Source of the DNA: JBMNMU01 sp050953505
GTDB lineage: Bacteria > Bacillota > Clostridia > Peptostreptococcales > Anaerovoracaceae
DNA: 64,000 nt
Direction: 5' to 3'
Assembly: GCA_050953505.1 (NCBI GenBank)
Contig: JBMNMU010000001.1
Location: forward strand, 806,001-870,000
Shown here: one piece after another, positions 8,263-16,739 of the stretch
Numbering within the stretch: position 1 is the stretch's first letter
How the letters are laid out: each line of letters starts with the position of its first letter
Notes under the pieces: model-generated
Database searches by the model: none
Told to the model about the DNA's origin: nothing
What the model saw: the letters and a program-made list of their open reading frames with translations, nothing else
Made by a program: the position numbers and the translations under genes

Positions 8263-9861
8263 ATGATCACTGTAACAAACGTAAGTCTAAACTTTAGCGG
8301 AACAACACTATTTAAGGATGTAAACTTGAAATTCACCCCGGGGAATTGCTATGGCATCATCGGAGCAAACGGCGCAGGGAAATCTACATTTCTAAGGATT
8401 CTCTCAGGAGATCTAGAACCTACTACTGGAGATGTCAGTATTCCGGAACACTTGAGAATGTCTGTATTGAAACAGGATCATTTTGCATATGATGATTTTA
8501 CCGTTTTAGATACCATAATAAAAGGAAACGAAAGACTCTATGAAGTGATGAAAGAGAAGGATGCCCTTTATGCAAAGGAAGACTTTTCTGATGAAGACGG
8601 CATTCAAGCCTCTATTTTAGAAGGGGAATTTGCTGAATTGGACGGCTGGGAAGCTGAATCAGATGCCAGTAGGCTGGTTCAGGGTCTAGGTCTTGGAGTA
8701 GATTCTCTTTACCAAAAGATGAGCTCATTGAAAGGAAATGAAAAGGTAAAGGTACTTTTAGCCCAGGCACTTTTTGGAAAGCCCGACATTATTTTGCTGG
8801 ATGAGCCTACCAACCATTTAGATATTGTGGCCATCAGCTGGCTAGAAGATTTCCTTTTGGAATATGAAGGTCTTGTTATTGTGGTTTCCCATGACAGGCA
8901 CTTCCTAAATACAGTTTGTACCAACATCGTTGATGTGGATTACGGCAAAATCAAGATCTTTGTGGGTAACTATGAATTCTGGTACGAATCCAGCCAGCTT
9001 ATCCAGAAAGTACTTAAAGATCAAAACAAGAAAAACGAGGATAAAATCAAGGAGCTACAAAGTTTTATACAACGATTCTCAGCCAATAAATCTAAGTCAA
9101 AGCAAGCCACCTCAAGGAAAAAGCTCATAGAAAAACTGACAGTAGAGGAGCTACCTACATCCTCAAGAAGATATCCTTATGTAGGATTTACCATAGATCG
9201 CGAGGCCGGAAAAGAGTTGTTGACTGTGGAAGGGATCAGTAAGACTATAAATGGAGTAAAGGTGATGGATAATGTTTCCTTTAGGATGAACAAAGGAGAT
9301 AAAATTGCCTTTGTCGGGGAAAATGAAATCGCCAATACAACTTTTTTCAGGATACTTATGGGTGAGCTAGAGCCTGATGAGGGCACCTTTAAGTGGGGCG
9401 TGAGCACCTCACAATCCTACTTTCCTTTAGATAACTCTGCTTTCTTCAATGACTGTGATTTGAATCTGGTAAAGTGGCTGGCACAATTTACTGAAGAGAC
9501 GACAGAGACCTACATGCGAGGATTTTTAGGAAGGATGCTTTTCTCTGGGGATGATGTATTTAAGCCGGTTAAGGTATTGTCAGGAGGAGAAAAGGTACGG
9601 TGTATGTTATCACGAATGATGCTATATGGAGCAAATGTTCTGATACTGGATCAACCTACGAATCACTTGGACCTAGAATCCATTACAGCATTAAACAACG
9701 GTTTAATAGACTTTAAGGGAAATATTTTGTTTTCTTCCCACGACCATGAGTTTATCCAGACCATTGCAAATCGAATTATTGAAATTCAAGAAGATGGAAG
9801 TGTCATTGACAATGCTTGCACCTATGAAGAATTTCTTGAAAGAAAGAGAAACATAGGATAA
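8263..9861 (+). CDS. ABC-F family ATPase (YbiT/YkpA-like)
   Basis: This 532-residue protein has two nucleotide-binding domains joined by a charged linker (about residues 240-300) and no membrane segment, as in ABC-F translation factors. NBD1 has an intact Walker A (GANGAGKST) and Walker B (LDEPTNHLD), but its signature reads LKGNE instead of LSGGE. NBD2 has a normal LSGGE, but its Walker A is GENEIANTT, lacking the lysine, and its Walker B ends LDQPTNHLD (Glu to Gln). All three changes fall in the same composite ATP site (Walker A/B of NBD2 with the signature of NBD1). The other site is intact. ABC-F proteins act at the ribosomal E site; this one might be a translation or antibiotic-protection factor. 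The start at 8263 follows TAAGGAG. Confidence 0.9.
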   Translation: MITVTNVSLNFSGTTLFKDVNLKFTPGNCYGIIGANGAGKSTFLRILSGDLEPTTGDVSIPEHLRMSVLKQDHFAYDDFTVLDTIIKGNERLYEVMKEKDALYAKEDFSDEDGIQASILEGEFAELDGWEAESDASRLVQGLGLGVDSLYQKMSSLKGNEKVKVLLAQALFGKPDIILLDEPTNHLDIVAISWLEDFLLEYEGLVIVVSHDRHFLNTVCTNIVDVDYGKIKIFVGNYEFWYESSQLIQKVLKDQNKKNEDKIKELQSFIQRFSANKSKSKQATSRKKLIEKLTVEELPTSSRRYPYVGFTIDREAGKELLTVEGISKTINGVKVMDNVSFRMNKGDKIAFVGENEIANTTFFRILMGELEPDEGTFKWGVSTSQSYFPLDNSAFFNDCDLNLVKWLAQFTEETTETYMRGFLGRMLFSGDDVFKPVKVLSGGEKVRCMLSRMMLYGANVLILDQPTNHLDLESITALNNGLIDFKGNILFSSHDHEFIQTIANRIIEIQEDGSVIDNACTYEEFLERKRNIG

Positions 9862-9929
9862 AGTTAATCCATAAGAAAGAAAGAGTGCTTTTATTTTGTA
9901 ATTGTAATGTTGATAAAGAGGGAAAAAAG

Positions 9930-10697
9930 ATGAAGAGAGTATTAATTACCGGCGGGCCTACCAATGAATACATTGATGAAGTCATGAAAATCACTAATAT
10001 GTCCACAGGAAGCCTTTCTGTTACCCTAGGTGATTACTTCCGTAAAAATGGGTATGACGTATGTTTGGTTTTAAACAATATTGTCAATGCTGATAAGCTT
10101 CTTCATGCTGACTACGGTAAAGAAAACCTTAGAATTATCCGAGTGGAAACAACGGAGGAAATGCTGAAAGCTCTACAAAAAGAAGGGGAGCAGGGAGAAG
10201 CCTATGACATTGTTATTCATGCTGCTGCAGTGGGGGATTATACAGGCGCTTTTTCCTTTCTAATGGAAGATATGGCTGAAGAAATTTTTGCAGAATGCCA
10301 AAGAAAAGGAGGCTTCCAATCAGCAGAGGAGATTCTGAAAATAATGGTAGACCCAAAATGCAAGCTGAAGGATGACTCTAAAATTAGTAGCTATCAGGGA
10401 AATCTCACAGTCAAGCTGGGACTTACGCCTAAAATTATTGCTAGACTAAAGGAATGGTATCCCGAAGCAGTATTGGTTGGTTGCAAGCTGCTGGAAAATG
10501 TGCCAAAGGAAGAGCTTTATGATGTGGCCAAGGAGCTTAGCAAAAAGAATAGCATGGACTATATTTTAGCTAATGATCTGGCAGATTTGAGAAAAGGGGA
10601 TTCTACCAGGCATCTAGTGAACAAGGAAGGCTTTACAGGGACAAAGCTGAAAACACCAGAAGATATATTTGTATTTTTCAACGATCTAATTAAATGA
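9930..10697 (+). CDS. CoaB-like DNA/pantothenate metabolism flavoprotein
   Basis: The 255-residue protein has the fold of stand-alone phosphopantothenate-cysteine ligase. It opens with RVLITGGPTNEYIDEV, a nucleotide-binding strand and loop, has HAAAVGDY in the middle, and ILANDLADL near the end, where the family has an Asn-Asp motif. The known reaction of the family is CTP- or ATP-dependent joining of cysteine to 4-phosphopantothenate in coenzyme A synthesis. No coaC-type decarboxylase is adjacent, so the exact role is not certain. ATG 9930 was chosen over an upstream in-frame ATG at 9885 because GAGGGAAAAAAG precedes it and homology begins there. It lies 68 bases behind the ABC-F gene and may be cotranscribed with it. 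Confidence 0.82.
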   Translation: MKRVLITGGPTNEYIDEVMKITNMSTGSLSVTLGDYFRKNGYDVCLVLNNIVNADKLLHADYGKENLRIIRVETTEEMLKALQKEGEQGEAYDIVIHAAAVGDYTGAFSFLMEDMAEEIFAECQRKGGFQSAEEILKIMVDPKCKLKDDSKISSYQGNLTVKLGLTPKIIARLKEWYPEAVLVGCKLLENVPKEELYDVAKELSKKNSMDYILANDLADLRKGDSTRHLVNKEGFTGTKLKTPEDIFVFFNDLIK

Positions 10698-10739
10698 ACT
10701 AAGGCTTAAGCAGGATACAAAGGATCAATGGGGGTTAAT

Positions 10740-10850
10740 ATTAATGAAAAGCTTGATAAGAGCTTCATATGAGCTATAGGACTTGAAAAGAGTTTTATAA
10801 GGCTTTATAGAGCTTGATAATCGCTTGATTAGAGTTAGTATGAAAATAAT
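10740..10850. repeat. Degenerate AGCTTGATAAG repeats with about 10-11 base spacing
   Basis: Between the CoaB-like gene and the LTA-synthase-like gene, variants of AGCTTGATA(A)G, GAGCTTCATATG and GAGTTTTATAAGG recur seven or eight times at roughly one helical turn. There is no open reading frame. The array may bend DNA or simply be simple-sequence drift. Confidence 0.45.
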
Positions 10851-10876
10851 TAGAAGATTAATGAGAGATTGAATAT

Positions 10877-13486
10877 ATGTTTGATGTAAAAAACAAAGTG
10901 AATGAATACTTTTATAGATTTTGGGGCCGATATGGAATTTTGGGAATAGTGACGTCTGTTGCCATTCCCGTAAAGCTGTTTTTGTTTTATTACTTAATGG
11001 GGATTACAGCTAATATTGTTTTGGTGTGGCTTATTTCCTGCGTTCTTACCTATTTGCTCTTTGCATCATTTAAGAACAAATGGGTTCCCGCCACCATTTA
11101 TATGTTGCTGACTATTCTCATGTTTGCCGATGTTACATATAATAGCTTTTTTAATCGTTACCTTTCCATCGGTATGCTGGGGGCTGCAGGATTTGTAGGA
11201 GACATAACGGATAGCATCAAGGAGGTTTTGAAGCCAGGCTTCTTTGCTTTGCTTTTGGATGGTCTGTTAGCCTTCGCTGCTCTTACTTATGAAAGGGTGA
11301 AGGGAAGAGGAATGGTGGCTGTAGCTAAGAATAGCCAACCAGTCTATCCTATTCCTACCAAAGGGATTAAAGATACAGTATCCTCTTTCAGAAGCGGGCT
11401 CAAGAGGCGCTTTAGACCTATACTTGCCGTCCTCATTATTTTAATCCTTATGATCAATGCAACGGGCAGCATGCTCCTAGCATCTGTATCAAATCAAGAA
11501 TTTTATAGCTACCATATAAAAGACGTGACCACGGCTCTTCTTGGAAGCAGCGTCAGTGCAGGTTCTGATATCATGCATATGGCTGAGGGAAACTATGACC
11601 TAGAAAAACAAGGTCCTTTATTTGGTGTGGCAAAGGATAGAAATTTAATTGTCATACAGCTGGAATCCTTCCAAAACTTTGTTATTAATGCAGAGTATAA
11701 CGGACAGGAAATTACACCGAATTTAAATAAACTTCTAAAAGAAAATACCATTTATTTTGACAACTATTATCAGCAGACAGGAAGCGGGAACACATCAGAT
11801 GCTGAATTTGCTACCAACAATTCTATCTATGGATCCTTGGCCAGCTATACCTACAAGCTTTATGAAGATAATTACTTTAGAGGCTTACCTATATTGCTTA
11901 AGGAAAAAGGATATGAAACTGCCGCTTTTCATGCTTATGAAAATAGGGAGTTTTGGAATAGGGAAAATGCATACAAAAACCAAGGCTTTGATGTGTTCTA
12001 TGGAGGAATTGACGAAACGAAAGAAAATCAGTTTCAATTGGCAGAATGGATTGGCTGGGGTCTTAGTGATGGTGAGTTTTACAAACAGACAATAGATATC
12101 ATAAAGAAGATGAAACAGCCTTTTTACAGCTTCATTATTAGTTTATCACACCATCACCCCTTTGAAATGCCAGAGCAATACCAGGGGCTTATAGAACTAT
12201 TACCCGAGGATGAGGGCACTTTTTTTGGAAAATACCTAAATAGCGCTTATTACACAGACAAAGCCTTAGGTGAATTTATCCAATATCTAAAAAATGAAGG
12301 GCTTTATGAAGAATCAGTTATTGCTATATACGGTGATCACCTTGGCCTTGTTAAATCTGACGAGGATATTGCTAAAGCGGTAGGAAATTTTATTGGCAAG
12401 CCCTATGATTTTGATACCATGATGAATGTTCCTCTTGTTATCTCAGTGCCAGGTGCAGAAATGGATATTAAGCAGACGGTTAGCACAGCGGGAGGACAGC
12501 TAGACTTTTTGCCTACCATGGCCTACCTGATGGGCTTTGAAACCTTGGATACATTGCATTTAGGCCATAATCTGTTAACGATAGACTCTGGTCTTGTGGC
12601 GGAACAGACCTATATGACCAAGGGATCCTTTTTTACCAATGAGATTGCTTATGAGATGTCCCGTGATGGTGTATTTCAAAATGGGCGAGCATGGAATATC
12701 AAAACAGGGAAGCCTGTAAATGTAGATGATTGCTATGGTGATTTTATTAAATCCATGAACATCATCAATGCATCAGAATATATCTTAAAAAATGATGTAT
12801 TAAGGCAGGTTTACCTAGAAGGCCAAGATGTGGTTAACGCATTTAATAATACTACTACGGGGGAATATCCTGATACCATAGTAGTAGCAGGTGCGCCCCA
12901 TGAGGACTTGATTGGCACTAATTCTCTTGAAGCTCTGGATGCGTCCTATGAAGCGGGCCATCGAAGCATAAGGGTGGATGTATCCTGGACCAGTGATTCC
13001 ACTGCAGTTTTACTAAGCTCCTGGAATGAGTTAAATAAATATTTTGATACAAATAAAAACGAAGAAATCAGCTACGAAGAATTCAAAGAGCTAGAGATGA
13101 GAGAAGGGCTTCATTCTATGGATTACATAGACTTGATGGCTTGGATGAAGGAGCATGAGGATGTGACTATCATTGCCAAGGTCCAAAGAAGCGCCGACTA
13201 TTTCATGAGATGCATGGAGGACTATGCCAGCGAAGAGTTTGAAAGACTCATCGTTGAAGTTCCAGGAGTGCAGGAATATACAGGATTATATACCTCTATT
13301 TTATCTATAGAAGGTTGCAGAGTCTCACCGGACCAGCTCCTTGAATACATCAATAGGAATAAGGTGCCTGCTGTGACCATGACTAGTGATTCAGCAGAAG
13401 GAATCTACAAGGACATACTGAAGGAAGCAGGTAGCATTAACTATATTGAAGAAATAAATAGGGGAATTATCGGACGATCTAAATAA
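10877..13486 (+). CDS. LTA-synthase-type membrane sulfatase fused to a degenerate GDPD-like domain
   Basis: The 869-residue protein has about five membrane segments in the first 205 residues (the last at 182-202), then an extracellular alkaline-phosphatase/sulfatase domain (about 250-580). Key residues are E263 in QLESF, T306 in GNTSDAEF (the phosphotransfer threonine of LtaS), LSHHHPF near 423 and YGDH near 485. It should transfer glycerol-phosphate or a related group from a lipid to a surface polymer. Residues about 665-865 resemble a glycerophosphodiester phosphodiesterase domain, but the HRG, Glu-Asp and HD catalytic positions read AGA, IRVDV and SSW, so this tail looks catalytically dead. 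A loop at 724-735 fits an EF-hand pattern. The start ATG at 10877 has only a weak GAGAGATTG upstream. The last 8 bases overlap the convergent FeoB-like gene. Confidence 0.88.
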   Translation: MFDVKNKVNEYFYRFWGRYGILGIVTSVAIPVKLFLFYYLMGITANIVLVWLISCVLTYLLFASFKNKWVPATIYMLLTILMFADVTYNSFFNRYLSIGMLGAAGFVGDITDSIKEVLKPGFFALLLDGLLAFAALTYERVKGRGMVAVAKNSQPVYPIPTKGIKDTVSSFRSGLKRRFRPILAVLIILILMINATGSMLLASVSNQEFYSYHIKDVTTALLGSSVSAGSDIMHMAEGNYDLEKQGPLFGVAKDRNLIVIQLESFQNFVINAEYNGQEITPNLNKLLKENTIYFDNYYQQTGSGNTSDAEFATNNSIYGSLASYTYKLYEDNYFRGLPILLKEKGYETAAFHAYENREFWNRENAYKNQGFDVFYGGIDETKENQFQLAEWIGWGLSDGEFYKQTIDIIKKMKQPFYSFIISLSHHHPFEMPEQYQGLIELLPEDEGTFFGKYLNSAYYTDKALGEFIQYLKNEGLYEESVIAIYGDHLGLVKSDEDIAKAVGNFIGKPYDFDTMMNVPLVISVPGAEMDIKQTVSTAGGQLDFLPTMAYLMGFETLDTLHLGHNLLTIDSGLVAEQTYMTKGSFFTNEIAYEMSRDGVFQNGRAWNIKTGKPVNVDDCYGDFIKSMNIINASEYILKNDVLRQVYLEGQDVVNAFNNTTTGEYPDTIVVAGAPHEDLIGTNSLEALDASYEAGHRSIRVDVSWTSDSTAVLLSSWNELNKYFDTNKNEEISYEEFKELEMREGLHSMDYIDLMAWMKEHEDVTIIAKVQRSADYFMRCMEDYASEEFERLIVEVPGVQEYTGLYTSILSIEGCRVSPDQLLEYINRNKVPAVTMTSDSAEGIYKDILKEAGSINYIEEINRGIIGRSK

Positions 13487-14471
13487 TCATAAAGCTGACT
13501 AGTCCCCCCACGGAAAATGCCATGAGAAAGCTGGAAATCCATATGAGAATGGCAGTCAAAGGCCTTCCTTGCTTAAACAGAATCATCTGGGAAGCAAAGC
13601 AAGGGACAAAAAGTGTTAAAACCGTTAGAGTAACTACAATCTGGGGCTGTGTAAAGCTGCCGTTATTGACCAAGGAGTAGAAAGCCGCAGCACCCAGATC
13701 TCTTTTTATAATACTCATGACAAAAAGGTTTGTGGCGGTATCCGGGAGCTTCAAAAATCCTGAGGTGATAGGAGAAAACCATTGTGCCAGCTTCATAAAA
13801 ACATTGTAATAATCCAATAAAGAAATTACAATGCTGCCCACAAAAAAGGGTAGGCCGCTTTCCCTAAGAAAATTTCTAGCCTCTAAGGCAGTTCTTATTA
13901 TTATTTCTTTAAAATTTGGTAGCTTAACTGGATTTAGGTCAATAGAAAGAGGTCTGACCTTTCCTGGTAGCAATCCATTGAGTACCATTCCTACTAATAT
14001 AAAAACTAGAATAATGACTGCAAAATATATCACTATATACTTGACATCTAATAGAAGCATAAAAGCAAAAATAATGGCAACCTGTGCAGAGCAGGGTATT
14101 ACTAGGGAAAGAAGAACGGAGGCGATGAGCCGCTCTCGTCTTGTTTGCAACAAATCAACAGAGACTAGAGCGACTGTGACGCAACCAAAGCCTAAAAGAA
14201 ACGGTATGATGGCCCCACCTGAAAGGCCAAGACGCCTCGCAGGCCTGTCTAGGAGATGAGCGATTCTAGGAAGAAGATTGGAGTCCTCTAAGACATGAGT
14301 AAGAAAATAAAAGCCTGCTACCAAGGGAAGAAGGGCCCCAATGAGAAAGGTGACCGTCATGGTTAAAACACCGTACTCTCCGATAAGGATGTTCCCAATT
14401 AGGGTATCCTCGCTATAAAAAGGGCGGATTAGCCCGGTAATAAAGGAAATATATAGATTACCAAAGTACAT
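13479..14471 (-). CDS. Stand-alone FeoB-type membrane domain protein (no GTPase domain)
   Basis: The 330-residue, strongly hydrophobic protein has about eight membrane segments. It matches the transmembrane half of ferrous iron transporter FeoB, with a Gate-type repeat. The segment IIPFLLGFGCVTVALVSVD followed by TRRERLIAS and IPCSAQ is the counterpart of the GFGCN and RER-x-CSAR region in FeoB. No G domain is encoded upstream, and the ATG at 14471 has its own GGAAAGGAG site, so this is not a truncated or frameshifted feoB. A complete feoAB is present elsewhere in the window. It may be a metal or nucleoside transporter subunit; transport of iron is inference only. It is monocistronic and convergent with the LTA-synthase-like gene. 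Confidence 0.78.
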   Translation of the reverse strand: MYFGNLYISFITGLIRPFYSEDTLIGNILIGEYGVLTMTVTFLIGALLPLVAGFYFLTHVLEDSNLLPRIAHLLDRPARRLGLSGGAIIPFLLGFGCVTVALVSVDLLQTRRERLIASVLLSLVIPCSAQVAIIFAFMLLLDVKYIVIYFAVIILVFILVGMVLNGLLPGKVRPLSIDLNPVKLPNFKEIIIRTALEARNFLRESGLPFFVGSIVISLLDYYNVFMKLAQWFSPITSGFLKLPDTATNLFVMSIIKRDLGAAAFYSLVNNGSFTQPQIVVTLTVLTLFVPCFASQMILFKQGRPLTAILIWISSFLMAFSVGGLVSFMII

Positions 14472-14650
14472 ATAAAGGGTGCTCCTTTCCCGTTGCTTCT
14501 TGTTTTCTAATTTAAGATTTTATAAGCTGATAGTTGGAAACTATGTTAAACTATATGCGTTTAATGGAGATAATATTGAAGATAGATTTTTGTAAAGCTT
14601 TGGCTGAATGACCAGTGACTGAATAACCAGCAGAAAAAGAGGTAGAAGCA

Positions 14651-15988
14651 ATGACAACATGGATCCCCACTATAATCATCATTTTTTTAGCAATTATCAT
14701 TATTATTCTGACATTGATTAATTTGAGCGGAAAAAACAGACTACGTCAAGAGCTTTTAAATGAAGTAAAAAACTCAAGACAGGAAACCCTAAATTACATA
14801 CAGTCCAGCTTCAGCTCTTTAGGTGAGCTTCTTTCCACTTCTCAGAAAAGTAATACAGATGTTCAGGATAGAAGACTTCAGGAGCTAAACCTGCAGTTAA
14901 CTCAGCGAAACGATACCCTCCAGAAGACTGTCTATGACATGCTGTCAAGGATGGAAGGCCGAATCAATGCTAACGCCATGGAGAATGAGCAAAAGCTAGA
15001 ATATATTCGTAAAACCATGGAGAGTAGGATCTCATCCATGCAGGAAGAGAACAACAAAAAACTAGACGAAATGAGAGCTGTTGTAGATGAAAAGCTTCAG
15101 AAAACCTTGGAAGATCGTATCAGCCAATCCTTTCAGCTTGTCAGTGAGCGTTTGGAACAGGTATATAAGGGTCTTGGAGAAATGCAGAACCTGGCCGCTG
15201 GAGTTGGTGATTTAAAAAAGGTTCTTTCTAATGTGAAGACAAGAGGTATTCTAGGAGAAATTCAGCTAGGAACAATTCTTGAACAAATGCTTTCCAGAGA
15301 ACAGTATGAAGAAAATATTGCTACCAAGAAGGGAAGTAGGGAGAGAGTGGAATTTGCCATTAAGCTTCCAGGAAATGATGACGGCGTGGTTTATTTACCT
15401 ATAGATGCAAAGTTTCCTGGGGAGACTTATACTAGGCTGATAGAAGCTTATGAAGAAGGAAACCCAGAAAAAATTGATCAAGCGGGGAAGCAGCTGGATA
15501 GGGCAATAAAGACTTTTGCCAAAAGCATTCGAGATAAATACATTTCTCCACCTGACACAACGGATTTTGGCATTATGTTTTTGCCTTTTGAGGGTCTGTA
15601 TGCAGAAGTGGTAAGAAGAGGCCTCCTAGAAACATTGCAAAGAGATTATAAAATCAATATTGCTGGTCCTACCACTATGGCTGCCCTCCTGAACAGCCTT
15701 CAGATGGGCTTTAAGACCCTGGCCATACAAAAGCATTCCAGTGATGTATGGAACATCTTGGGTGCGGTAAAAACCGAGTTTGATAAATTTGGGGACGTCC
15801 TTACCGCAACACAGTTTAGGATTAACCAAGCTAATGTAGAGCTGGATAAGCTTATTGGAACAAGAACAAGAAAAATACAAAGCAAGCTAAGAAATGTAAC
15901 CAGCCTTTCAGAATTACAAAGCAAACAGATTCTGGAGCTGGATGATTGGGAAGAGGAAGAGTGTATAGACACTGAGTATAGTAAATAA
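14651..15988 (+). CDS. rmuC: RmuC family DNA recombination protein
   Basis: The 445-residue protein has an N-terminal membrane anchor (residues 5-27), a long coiled coil (about 30-175) and the conserved RmuC nuclease-like domain (about 185-400). Recognisable blocks are RGILGEIQLGTILEQML, DAKFPGETY and the GPTTMAALLNSLQMGF region, all diagnostic of the family. RmuC limits DNA inversions in E. coli and is related to restriction-type endonuclease folds; the cellular role in Firmicutes is poorly known. ATG 14651 follows AGAGGTAG. It heads a run of same-strand genes (rmuC, metallophosphoesterase, deoB) with gaps of only about 20 bases. Confidence 0.93.
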   Translation: MTTWIPTIIIIFLAIIIIILTLINLSGKNRLRQELLNEVKNSRQETLNYIQSSFSSLGELLSTSQKSNTDVQDRRLQELNLQLTQRNDTLQKTVYDMLSRMEGRINANAMENEQKLEYIRKTMESRISSMQEENNKKLDEMRAVVDEKLQKTLEDRISQSFQLVSERLEQVYKGLGEMQNLAAGVGDLKKVLSNVKTRGILGEIQLGTILEQMLSREQYEENIATKKGSRERVEFAIKLPGNDDGVVYLPIDAKFPGETYTRLIEAYEEGNPEKIDQAGKQLDRAIKTFAKSIRDKYISPPDTTDFGIMFLPFEGLYAEVVRRGLLETLQRDYKINIAGPTTMAALLNSLQMGFKTLAIQKHSSDVWNILGAVKTEFDKFGDVLTATQFRINQANVELDKLIGTRTRKIQSKLRNVTSLSELQSKQILELDDWEEEECIDTEYSK

Positions 15989-16006
15989 TAAGAGGATGAA
16001 TAATAT

Positions 16007-16720
16007 ATGAGCATATTTGCCATTGCAGACCTTCATTTATCCCTCTCCGGAGAAAAACCCATGGATATATACGGAGGAGAATGGGTCAATCATACTGAAA
16101 AAATTAAAAACCTTTGGATGGAGACTGTTACTAAAGAGGACACGATAATTCTGCCTGGGGACAATTCTTGGGCTTTGAAGCTGGAGGAAGCTAAGGAAGA
16201 CCTAGAATGGTTGAGCAATCTTCCGGGTAAAAAAGTCATGGTTAAAGGAAATCACGATTTATGGTGGAACTCCATTAGCAAATTAAATAAGCTACATGAT
16301 TCTATGTATTTTTTGCAAAATACTTTTTACGAGGCAGAAAACATGGCCATCTGCGGGACAAGAGGCTGGATTTGCCCAGGGGATGATGATTTTACGCCCC
16401 ACGATGAAAAGATTTATAAAAGGGAGCTGGGCAGACTGAAGCTTTCTTTAGAGGCAGCAGCAGCGGCTGGATTTGCTGAGCCAGGGGAGGATGGTAGGAG
16501 TCGGATCATATGTGCTTTGCATTATCCACCTACTAATGACAGACTAATGAGCTCTGGATTTACAGATTTATTTGAGGCATACCGTGTGCAGAAGGTGGTT
16601 TACGGCCACCTACATGGGAAGGATGCTTATAAAAATGGACTCATGGGAATGAGAAATCAGGTAGAATATTATTTGACTTCAGTGGATTATTTAAAGTGTA
16701 AGCCGCTTAAAATTATATAA
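16007..16720 (+). CDS. Calcineurin-like metallophosphoesterase
   Basis: The 237-residue cytoplasmic protein shows the full dinuclear metal set: ADLHL (D8, H10), GDNSW, GNHDLWW and YGHLHG. These ligands define the calcineurin-like phosphoesterase fold. The family includes nucleotide and phosphoprotein phosphatases; the natural substrate is not evident. It lies 18 bases after rmuC and 19 before deoB, so a nucleotide-related function in the same operon is plausible but not shown. The ATG follows AGAGGATG. Confidence 0.9.
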   Translation: MSIFAIADLHLSLSGEKPMDIYGGEWVNHTEKIKNLWMETVTKEDTIILPGDNSWALKLEEAKEDLEWLSNLPGKKVMVKGNHDLWWNSISKLNKLHDSMYFLQNTFYEAENMAICGTRGWICPGDDDFTPHDEKIYKRELGRLKLSLEAAAAAGFAEPGEDGRSRIICALHYPPTNDRLMSSGFTDLFEAYRVQKVVYGHLHGKDAYKNGLMGMRNQVEYYLTSVDYLKCKPLKII

Positions 16721-16739
16721 GAAGGTGAGTTTGGTAAAC

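Noticed and set aside
8263..9861. ABC transporter ATPase subunit
   Set aside because: Two fused NBDs with no membrane partner and the ABC-F linker fit a translation factor.
13479..14471. Frameshifted or truncated feoB
   Set aside because: No G-domain remnant lies upstream, and the gene has a good start and its own ribosome site.
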